A DNA stretch of 8,883 nt from Candidatus Sabulitectum sp. (GTDB taxonomy: Bacteria; Fermentibacterota; Fermentibacteria; Fermentibacterales; JCC-6). Below are positions 1 to 5,328 of this stretch, piece after piece; the first letter of the stretch is position 1; each line of letters opens with the position of its first letter. The stretch is taken from positions 1 through 8,883 of the forward strand of contig JAOZRM010000133.1 in NCBI GenBank assembly GCA_029940175.1. Reading direction: 5' to 3'. The translations under genes and the position numbers were made by a program. The notes under the pieces are model-generated. The model searched no databases. It worked only from the letters and a program-made list of their open reading frames with translations, and had not been told where the DNA came from.

Positions 1-72
1 GATGGGGGTGAGAGTTTCAGTGAATATTTGTGGTCCTTTGTTGATTCAAAACCACTGATGATTCTCAGATAA
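1..72 (+). CDS. 3' end of a CDS, possibly truncated DNA-3-methyladenine glycosylase I
   Basis: Frame 1 is open from the window edge and ends at TAA 70-72, giving 23 C-terminal residues that include SFSEYLWSFVDSKP. This resembles the central segment of the Tag family of DNA-3-methyladenine glycosylases (E. coli Tag has FVDFVWSFVNHQP), cytoplasmic base-excision repair enzymes that remove 3-methyladenine. In that family about 70 residues follow this motif. Here the frame stops seven residues after the KP of the motif (the tail reads LMILR), and neither other plus frame continues the family sequence. If the match is right, the gene has lost its C-terminal part, including the late Cys/His residues that bind zinc in E. 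coli Tag. The match rests on about 14 residues recalled from memory, so an unrelated protein that simply ends here is a real alternative. The hairpin at 79-115 begins six bases after the stop. Confidence 0.5.
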   Translation, partial: DGGESFSEYLWSFVDSKPLMILR

Positions 73-78
73 ACATGC

Positions 79-115
79 AGGATGCATCACAGAACAGAAA
101 TCTGTGATGCATCCT
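79..115. terminator. Perfect 15-bp hairpin, probable (bidirectional) transcription terminator
   Basis: AGGATGCATCACAGA (79-93) pairs without mismatch with TCTGTGATGCATCCT (101-115) around a 7-nt loop. On the plus strand it is followed by a moderately T-rich stretch (CTATATTTCTTCT). It lies between the stop of the plus-strand gene (72) and the stop of the minus-strand gene (138), the usual place for a terminator shared by convergent genes. On the minus strand the bases after the stem are not U-rich, so termination of the plus-strand transcript is the better supported role. Confidence 0.75.
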
Positions 116-137
116 CTATATTTCTTCTGCAATTACC

Positions 138-833
138 CTAAAAAGTCGTCTTGATTCCAGCCCAGGTGATCTGTTCAATTGCTCCAGGTGTAACCGTGGT
201 TACTACAACATTGTCGAATTCAGAATGGCTGCTGCCAGGTGACGTTGAGTAACGACCTGTTACAAATCCCGTAAACCCGTAGTTGTCATATGTGTAGTCA
301 AACACACTGAGCAGCCAGTCTGCGGGTTCATCCCCAACATCTCCCTGCCAGACCTTGCCGCAGAGCAACCCTCCCTCACACTGAAATCTCATCCAGTAAT
401 GTGTATCGTAATCCAGGGGAAAATAGACAGAGCCAATCGCTGTATAAATGGATTGACCATCGTGACGGAAGATAGAAACATCATCTAAGGTATTTCTCAG
501 CCACAAAACGTAACCCGTTTCATCAAAAGTTCCTCGAGCGTAAACTCCTGCGTATTGGGACGGAGAATGTATTACAGTTTCAAGAAGAACCGAATAATCA
601 TTCTCAGTCATGTAAACTGAGGAACTGTCACCTCTTACCACACAAGGGTACACATACCCTGTTCCAGTATATGAGACATCATATCTCAAACTGTCATTAA
701 CAAAGTAGGAGCCTTCTCCAAACATGGCTATCCATCCATCTGCATTTCCGTCACTGAAATCATCCTGGAAGAGAATGTCCTCCGCGAACAGTATTGCCGG
801 GAGTATTAGAAGAGCAATTGTAAATTTTTTCAT
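138..833 (-). CDS. Secreted jelly-roll (LamG/concanavalin-like) protein of unknown role
   Basis: The product has 231 residues. The ATG at 833 is chosen because AAGGAGGGG lies just upstream and it opens a signal peptide (MKKFTIALLILPAILFAED, likely cut after FA). The frame is also open to an ATG at 917, which would put 28 polar residues before the signal peptide. The mature protein begins with DDFSDGNADGW and a G-x-Y-F-V-N-D-S-L-R-Y stretch, then GVYARGTF, YVLWLRN, and a C-terminal FTGFVTGRYS...SEFDNVVV. This order is typical of concanavalin A-like jelly-roll domains in secreted proteins, which often bind glycans. No catalytic residues are recognisable, so it is probably a binding or structural module. 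It has its own promoter and leader (834-966) and converges on the hairpin at 79-115. A decayed second copy lies at 7815-8180. The fold call is from motif style only. Confidence 0.85.
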   Translation of the reverse strand: MKKFTIALLILPAILFAEDILFQDDFSDGNADGWIAMFGEGSYFVNDSLRYDVSYTGTGYVYPCVVRGDSSSVYMTENDYSVLLETVIHSPSQYAGVYARGTFDETGYVLWLRNTLDDVSIFRHDGQSIYTAIGSVYFPLDYDTHYWMRFQCEGGLLCGKVWQGDVGDEPADWLLSVFDYTYDNYGFTGFVTGRYSTSPGSSHSEFDNVVVTTVTPGAIEQITWAGIKTTF

Positions 834-931
834 CTCCACCCCTCCTTGCCTGGCCAGCAGAGAGGTGAATACCACTGTAACTGTTTGTTCAGGGAAATAA
901 TCCATACTCCCTGTCATGGCCAGTACCTGTC
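834..931 (-). promoter_or_regulatory. Conserved, foldable 5' leader of the jelly-roll gene
   Basis: This is the untranslated leader between the predicted transcription start (about 931) and the ATG at 833. Read on the minus strand it contains an inner hairpin CAGGGA/TCCCTG (890-913, 12-nt loop) enclosed by GGCCA/TGGCC pairing (917-921 with 851-855), and then the strong AAGGAGGGG ribosome binding site. The palindrome TGGCCA occurs twice (851-856 and 917-922). The same block precedes the second copy (8181-8284) with one base gained, one lost and almost no substitutions, which is better conservation than in much of the coding sequence. It could be a structured regulatory leader or a protein-binding site; no known riboswitch class is recognised. 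Confidence 0.45.
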
Positions 932-937
932 AAAGCG

Positions 938-966
938 AGCATAGTGAATGCATGTTTACGCGTCAA
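938..966 (-). promoter_or_regulatory. Predicted sigma-70 type promoter of the jelly-roll gene
   Basis: On the minus strand, TTGACG (966-961) is separated by exactly 17 bp from TATGCT (943-938). The -35 matches five of six consensus bases and the -10 four of six. The second copy has the same spacing (TTGACT, 17 bp, GATGCT), while the bases in and around the spacer differ between copies. Transcription would start near 931 and leave a leader of about 98 nt. Confidence 0.55.
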
Positions 967-1014
967 GTAAAGATATCACATAAGACTACCAATCAACTAG
1001 GGAATAACATATTC

Positions 1015-1152
1015 CTATTCGAGGAAGAAACTATGATATTCAAAAGCATCCGTCTCAGAAAAGCATTTCAGTTCGATTCTTCTACGGCTAAGGTTGATCT
1101 CTACATCAAGTGCCGGGAACTTGATCATCAGGGCCGCAATTCCTTTGCTCAT
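1015..1152 (-). CDS. Small hypothetical ORF, 45 aa (tentative)
   Basis: The frame runs from ATG at 1152 to TAG at 1015-1017 and encodes a 45-residue peptide beginning MSKGIAALMIKFPALDVEIN and ending in FEYHSFFLE. Its start overlaps the stop of the ORF upstream (TAATG), the arrangement seen in translationally coupled genes. The composition is ordinary for a protein: alternating hydrophobic and charged residues and an Arg run (SRRRIELK). No family is recognised. A 100-residue plus-strand frame (1033-1335) covers the same bases and has an AGGAAG-like ribosome binding site, so strand choice is uncertain. It may be the tail of a decayed gene rather than a small protein. Confidence 0.25.
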   Translation of the reverse strand: MSKGIAALMIKFPALDVEINLSRRRIELKCFSETDAFEYHSFFLE

Positions 1153-1340
1153 TATTCGTTCTGCTTGATGATGCATTGTAGAAATTCTTCAGAGTTGACA
1201 GTCCAATCAATTTTGTATTGGCAAATATGGCACTTCTTTGCGAAGGCATGGAGTAGAGCCGGTACGCCCATCACAATGACTTCATATGCAAGGTGGAATA
1301 TTATGTCAGTACTTCCATGGGCAATTGAAGAATAAATCAA
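1152..1340 (-). CDS. Hypothetical ORF fragment with hydrophobic segment and CxxC (tentative)
   Basis: The only usable start is a TTG at 1340, without a convincing ribosome binding site, giving 62 residues. The frame stays open upstream to 1448 and still reads like protein there (QSENRLYFRLWENRD before the TTG), which suggests that the true N-terminus has been lost or shifted out of frame. The sequence includes the hydrophobic run IIFHLAYEVIVMGVPALLHA, possibly a membrane helix, and a C-H-I-C pair. It ends one base into the next ORF (TAATG). No family is recognised. It is probably a remnant; the opposing plus-strand frame is the alternative. Confidence 0.3.
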   Translation of the reverse strand: MIYSSIAHGSTDIIFHLAYEVIVMGVPALLHAFAKKCHICQYKIDWTVNSEEFLQCIIKQNE

Positions 1341-1586
1341 ATCCCGATTTTCCCACAGTCGAAAGTATAATCTATTCTCTGATTGTACTGTAAATTTCCA
1401 CCAGCAAGAGCGGATGCAGAAAGCATAAACGCAAATAGATTTATTAATTTACCATTAAGGCAGTAAACGGAACAAACCCATTGACAGTCTGATTTATCAG
1501 CATTATGGAGAAAACAGTAAGAAAAGAGGAGAGAAGGAAATGAGACTATTTTTGTTTTTATTTGGTTCAGGGGTCGCACGCTTTAG

Positions 1587-1757
1587 TCAGTCAGTGCGCT
1601 CACTTAGTGTTAGCACATCGACACGTGCGAAACTGAAGCTCATTTCTTTAAAGAATTTCCTGAAAGAATCCTCATCTCTTTGTATATCATGTGAGTCCAA
1701 CCCGAGACTTGCTGCAAATTTCCGTTCTGTCCGGACAACTCCCCCTAAAAGCGACAA
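1587..1757 (-). pseudogene. Minus-strand protein-like fragment, probable gene remnant
   Basis: From TTG at 1757 to TGA at 1587-1589 the minus strand encodes 56 residues, including RKFAASLGLDSHDIQRD and DSFRKFFKEMSFSFARVD. The mix of charged and hydrophobic residues is that of a soluble helical protein. The frame is closed upstream by TAA (1773-1775), while another minus frame just upstream (through MVKVVKQTMIMYVFREVMAV) also reads as protein, so a frameshifted longer gene is plausible. No ribosome binding site precedes the TTG. The overlapping plus-strand frame 1540-1875 has a purine-rich ribosome binding site but a Ser-, His- and Arg-rich low-quality product. The family is unknown. Confidence 0.3.
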
Positions 1758-1939
1758 GAATTTGTACTGCCATTACTTCTCTAAATACATACATAATCAT
1801 CGTTTGCTTCACGACTTTCACCATAGGAGAATGAGTTTTAGTTGCTCGAAGGCAGCAAGCAGGTTCAGTGAATAATATCGAGTGATGCCCGAATGACCAT
1901 AGAAAATTAATAAGTTTTTGTTTAACGAAATGAGGAAAC

Positions 1940-2473
1940 ATGTCAAGGTTTAGTAAATTCACCATCCTGGCAGCTGTGGCAATTGTTTTATCATGTTCTT
2001 GCGGATCACCCTCAGAGCCTGATGTAATGTCTCAGGAAGCGCAGGATGCTTATGTTGGATATGGTTTTGTCAGATGTTTTTGGTTCCTCTGGAATCAGAA
2101 CATAGCTGGAACACCTTCAGGGGCAAGAGACATGACAGTCCCGGGACCCTTGGGAGGAACAGTTCACATTTATGGCACTACAGGAGTTAGTGGAGATATT
2201 AACACATGTGACCTGATCTTCGATATGACTGATTGCAGGAGTTCCAATGTGAATTATGACCTTACTTTTACAGGCAGTATTTCCTGTGTAGGTTCATTCT
2301 CTCCTACCTATACCTCAATGGGTCATAACTCCGACATGCTGAGCTATTCAGGTACTGTCGATTGCGATAACAGCAATACTGCCGTGGAGGATATTGGCCC
2401 AGTTGCAATTACTGAAACACAATCAGGTCTTTCCGGAACGATTTGCGGCAGATCATTTGCTTATTCCTATTAA
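1940..2473 (+). CDS. Small secreted lipoprotein of unknown function
   Basis: The product has 177 residues. The ATG at 1940 follows GAGGAAAC and opens a lipoprotein signal peptide: MSRFSK, a hydrophobic core, then VLSC, with Cys19 as the probable lipidated residue. The mature N-terminus (CSCGSPSEP) is like the tethers of the neighbouring lipoproteins. The rest is rich in Gly, Ser, Thr and Asp and has about eight further cysteines (for example RCFWFLW, CDLIFDMTDC, SISCVGSF, DCDNS and TICGRSF), suggesting disulfides and a beta-rich extracytoplasmic domain. The C-terminus ICGRSFAYSY is aromatic. No family is recognised. It lies 135 bp before the large lipoprotein gene on the same strand; a shared transcript is possible, but no promoter or terminator between them is clear. 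Confidence 0.85.
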   Translation: MSRFSKFTILAAVAIVLSCSCGSPSEPDVMSQEAQDAYVGYGFVRCFWFLWNQNIAGTPSGARDMTVPGPLGGTVHIYGTTGVSGDINTCDLIFDMTDCRSSNVNYDLTFTGSISCVGSFSPTYTSMGHNSDMLSYSGTVDCDNSNTAVEDIGPVAITETQSGLSGTICGRSFAYSY

Positions 2474-2608
2474 CTGGGAAAAACGAATGTATTCTGAGGA
2501 AAACTTTTGGGATCTGACTATGAAATGGAGAAATCCAGTTCAGACCGATTTATTCATTTATCTGATTTCAAGACTGAATTGCCCGGGTAATTGAAGGGAG
2601 CTTACATA

Positions 2609-5185
2609 ATGAAGTACATATTTATCATCACAGTTCTTGCATATCTGCTGGTTTTCACGGGCTGCGGTGAAGATCCCTCGGGTCCCGGAAAGGATCCCAC
2701 TGCATCCGTGCTGGAAGTTGAGTTTACCGGTGAGATGAATTGCAACTCCCGGAACAGAGTCTCTCTGCAAATGACACGGCAAAACAGCGATGTTCTAGAG
2801 CAGGAATCTTGCCTTGAACTGCAGGGAACATGCCTGGTAACGGCAAACTGGAGTATCTGTCCAGATACTGATTTCATTTCCTATGTGCTCTACAGATCCA
2901 CCAGCCCCGACATCTCAGAACACCCCGACGAAGCGCAGATTCTCTGCTTTTACACCGATATAGATCAGCATACCTTCGTTGATGACAGTCTGAACTGGGA
3001 AACACATTACTACTATGTGCTGCGAACTGCGAATGAAGCAGGAAATTACGCATGGAGCAACGAAGCCAACCTGACAACTCCTTCCGAGGGCAACCCCCCG
3101 ACTCCATCAGTCCTGTCAGTGGTATTCCTGGACAAGGCAGGAAATGACCATACACGAAATGAATCCGAATACATGACAGAGAGACTGGCAGCCTTTCAAT
3201 CGGGCAGAGGAACCTGCCAGACCGCTGCGACATGGACCCGGTGTCCCGATGACTACTTCGGTAGTTATACACTGTACAGGTCATTCTCCCCCCATATCTC
3301 AGAGGATACAACCTATGCCGTAAACCTCGGTAACTTTACAACACCAGAAGACACCATCTTTACTGATACGGGAGTGACGTGGGAAACCACATACTACTAT
3401 GCCCTTTGCACAAGAAATACCGGAAGTGGTGCAGCGTGGAGCAACGAGTACGGTCTCACTACTCCTGATCAATCGGAAATAGATGTAACTGAGCCCAGTT
3501 CAAGTACGATTTGGGAAGTGGGCCAATCAAATACCCTGGTGGAATGGGTTGGAGGCGGCGCTCAGGTGAAACTTGAGGTCTGGTATGCTGGCGAATATGT
3601 CACTGATTTCAGCGGATGGATGTCCAATACCGGAAGTTATACCAGAAGCGCCCCCATTCCCACAGCCTGGGGAATCGGACAGTATTTTCGTATCAGGGTA
3701 GTGGACTCCGGCACCCCTCCGGGAGACGGACTCAGTAAAGAGTTCCAGATCTATGATGATATAGAGGTAACTCAGCCGAATTTAGAGACAATGTGGGCAT
3801 GGGAGCAGGAGGATGTAACCGTAGAGTGGAACGAGCCCTATTCAGACAGTGTGTACATCAGTGTTTACAAAGGTGGTTCCTGCATAGGCACATTCAGCGA
3901 CTGGGTACCCAACACGGGAAGCTACACAAGAGACGTCCCCATACCCTCATCCTGGGGCACCGGTGACGATTACACTGTAAAGGTCGAAGGAAGCCTTGGC
4001 AGTACTGGTTTTAGCGATGTGTTCAGCATCTGGGCCATGAGCATCATCGAGCCTGATTCATCCACATTGTGGATTCATTACCAGACAGACACTCAGATTC
4101 TATGGGTATCTGGTCCCGGCTCAAATGTTCGCATGGAAGTCTGGCAGGGCGACATGAAGGTTGATGACTTTTGTGGCTGGACCCCTGATGATGGAGAGTA
4201 CACAAGAACGGAAGCCATTCCTGAGATATGGGGAACTGGTAATGACTTTCAGTTAAAGATGATAGATGATCTCGACAATGTGGCATGGAGCAGTGAATTC
4301 AATGTCCTGGAACCCTGGCCTGATAGTGTTGTCACAACGGTAGCGGTGGGTGGTAATCCAATTAGTATCTGTACCCTTCCCTCGGGGGAATATCTATATG
4401 TAGCAAATGGGGATTATCACTCTGTCTCTGTTATCCGAACTTCCGACAACACGGTTATCGCAACGGTGGCTGTGGGGCAATATCCATACGGCATATGCTC
4501 CCTTCCCTCCGGGGAATACGTGTATGTGACGAGCAGACTTAATAGCTCAGTCTATGTTATTCGCACCTCAGACAACACGGTTGTTGCAACGGTGGGTGTG
4601 GGTGATAATCCATTTGGTATCTGCTCCCACCCCTCCGGAGAATCCGTGTATGTGACGAATTTCGCGGGTCACACTGTTTCTGTTATCCGCACTTCGGACA
4701 ACACGGTGGTTTCAACGGTGGAGGTGGGTGGTACTCCAAATAGAATCTGCTCACTTCCCTCCGGGGAATACGTGTATCTGGCAAATAGCAATGTTCCCGT
4801 TATCCGTACCTTGGATAACACTGTTGTCGCAACGGTGGATGTGGGTGGTTCATGGGGCATCTGCTCCCTTCCCTCAGGGGAATACGTGTATGTGACAAGT
4901 CTAAGTAATAACACTGTCTCTGTTATCCGCACCGCGAATAACACGATTGTTTCAACAGTAGATGTGGGTAACAATCCTTATGACATCTGCTCCCTTCCCT
5001 CAGGGGAATACATGTATGTGACGAATTTCGCTGCTAACACTGTTTCGGTGATTCGCACTGCATGCAACACAGTTGTTTCAACGATGGAGGTGGGTACAAA
5101 TCCAAATGGCATCTGCTCCCTCCCCTCCGGCGAGTACGTGTATGTGACGAATTCCGTTGACAATACTGTTTCTGTGATTCATTAA
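2609..5185 (+). CDS. Large lipoprotein: 2 FN3-like + 3 KNH-like + 7-bladed YVTN propeller
   Basis: The product has 858 residues. ATG 2609 is chosen because AAGGGAG lies 8 nt upstream and it starts a lipoprotein signal (MKYIFII...VFTGC, lipidated Cys19); an in-frame TTG at 2591 is less likely. Residues about 30-156 and 162-286 are two FN3-like domains sharing ICPD/RCPD, YVLYRS/YTLYRS, THYYYVL/TYYYAL and WSNE. Residues 291-571 are three repeats of about 93 residues (I-x-V/I-x-x-P...W...W-x-x-x-x-G-x-Y-T-R...IP-x-x-WG-x-G) resembling the Kre9/KNH Ser-Thr-rich domain of surface proteins. Residues 574-858 are seven YVTN-type blades (ICSLPSGEYVYVTN), enough for a closed propeller of the kind used for binding at cell surfaces. 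The likely picture is a lipid-anchored stalk presenting a propeller, either periplasmic or surface exposed. No catalytic site or sorting tail is seen. The nearest relative here is the gene starting at 8468. Confidence 0.92.
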   Translation: MKYIFIITVLAYLLVFTGCGEDPSGPGKDPTASVLEVEFTGEMNCNSRNRVSLQMTRQNSDVLEQESCLELQGTCLVTANWSICPDTDFISYVLYRSTSPDISEHPDEAQILCFYTDIDQHTFVDDSLNWETHYYYVLRTANEAGNYAWSNEANLTTPSEGNPPTPSVLSVVFLDKAGNDHTRNESEYMTERLAAFQSGRGTCQTAATWTRCPDDYFGSYTLYRSFSPHISEDTTYAVNLGNFTTPEDTIFTDTGVTWETTYYYALCTRNTGSGAAWSNEYGLTTPDQSEIDVTEPSSSTIWEVGQSNTLVEWVGGGAQVKLEVWYAGEYVTDFSGWMSNTGSYTRSAPIPTAWGIGQYFRIRVVDSGTPPGDGLSKEFQIYDDIEVTQPNLETMWAWEQEDVTVEWNEPYSDSVYISVYKGGSCIGTFSDWVPNTGSYTRDVPIPSSWGTGDDYTVKVEGSLGSTGFSDVFSIWAMSIIEPDSSTLWIHYQTDTQILWVSGPGSNVRMEVWQGDMKVDDFCGWTPDDGEYTRTEAIPEIWGTGNDFQLKMIDDLDNVAWSSEFNVLEPWPDSVVTTVAVGGNPISICTLPSGEYLYVANGDYHSVSVIRTSDNTVIATVAVGQYPYGICSLPSGEYVYVTSRLNSSVYVIRTSDNTVVATVGVGDNPFGICSHPSGESVYVTNFAGHTVSVIRTSDNTVVSTVEVGGTPNRICSLPSGEYVYLANSNVPVIRTLDNTVVATVDVGGSWGICSLPSGEYVYVTSLSNNTVSVIRTANNTIVSTVDVGNNPYDICSLPSGEYMYVTNFAANTVSVIRTACNTVVSTMEVGTNPNGICSLPSGEYVYVTNSVDNTVSVIH
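3479..4321 (+). repeat. Three tandem KNH-like coding repeats
   Basis: These are three divergent repeats of 276-285 bp starting at 3479, 3761 and 4037. They correspond to residues 291-384, 385-476 and 477-571 of the large lipoprotein. Each opens with a V/I-x-x-P strand, has a central SDW/SGW/CGW, then G-x-Y-T-R and IP-x-x-WG-x-G. They are conserved at protein level only, so the duplication is old compared with the propeller repeats downstream. Confidence 0.75.
4328..5182 (+). repeat. Seven tandem YVTN propeller repeats (about 126 bp each)
   Basis: Repeats start at 4328, 4454, 4580, 4706, 4823, 4946 and 5072. The spacings are 126, 126, 126, 117, 123 and 126 bp, so blade 4 lacks three residues and blade 5 lacks one. 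DNA identity is very high in parts, especially the block coding for ICSLPSGEYVYVTN. This suggests recent amplification or gene conversion among blades. Confidence 0.92.
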
Positions 5186-5328
5186 AATGCATCCGTGGCA
5201 ACGGGAGTATCGGCTCCTAAACCAGGGAAGGAGAGGTGATTTGGAATCCAAAAGCTTTCTTACTTCATCGGGACAAAAAGCAGCTTTGTTCTGAGAAAAA
5301 GTATCATTACCGGAAGGGGCGGTAAACT

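Larger units (their letters stand above)
470..1008. repeat. Direct repeat, left copy: jelly-roll gene 5' part plus leader and promoter
   Basis: This 539-bp stretch matches 7815-8353 in the same orientation, about 90% identical by eye. Small indels cancel, so both copies are 539 bp. It covers the first 364 bases of the jelly-roll gene, the leader, the promoter and sequence up to AATCAACTAGGGAATAA, after which the two copies share nothing. Identity is highest over the signal peptide and leader and lowest toward 470-600. No transposase or terminal inverted repeat was seen, so this looks like a segmental duplication rather than an insertion sequence. Confidence 0.9.
1009..1939. other. Stretch of about 0.9 kb without a convincing intact gene
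   Basis: This region separates the left direct repeat from the first plus-strand lipoprotein gene and has no counterpart beside the right repeat. No frame here has a good start, ribosome binding site and protein-like composition all together. Three short minus-strand frames (1015-1152, 1152-1340, 1587-1757) read more like real protein than anything on the plus strand and are listed separately. The simplest reading is a patch of degraded genes. No RNA gene, strong terminator or clear promoter for the downstream genes was found. Confidence 0.5.

Noticed and set aside
1033..1335. Plus-strand 100-codon frame starting after GAGGAAGAAACT
   Set aside because: It has a fair ribosome binding site, but its product is odd for a protein (many Trp, His, Cys and Arg, and no recognisable motif). 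The minus strand over the same bases reads better. The decision is uncertain rather than firm.
1540..1875. Plus-strand 111-codon frame after AGGAG
   Set aside because: The spacing to AGGAG is good and the first residues are hydrophobic, but the rest is Ser/His/Arg-rich and lies opposite a better minus-strand fragment. It is treated as spurious at moderate confidence.
1687..1965. Minus-strand 92-codon frame reaching into the 1940 gene
   Set aside because: It overlaps the start and signal peptide of the well-supported lipoprotein and ends without a family signature. Only its middle may be part of a frameshifted remnant.
4669..5163. Two minus-strand frames with repeated TYSPEGREQM-like residues
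   Set aside because: They are mirror images of the YVTN repeat DNA; the periodicity comes from the plus-strand propeller.
5186..5328. Possible terminator (GGAG/CTCC) or promoter between the propeller genes
   Set aside because: The stem is only 4 bp with no T tract, and no -35/-10 pair with proper spacing was found. Whether the two genes share a transcript is left open.
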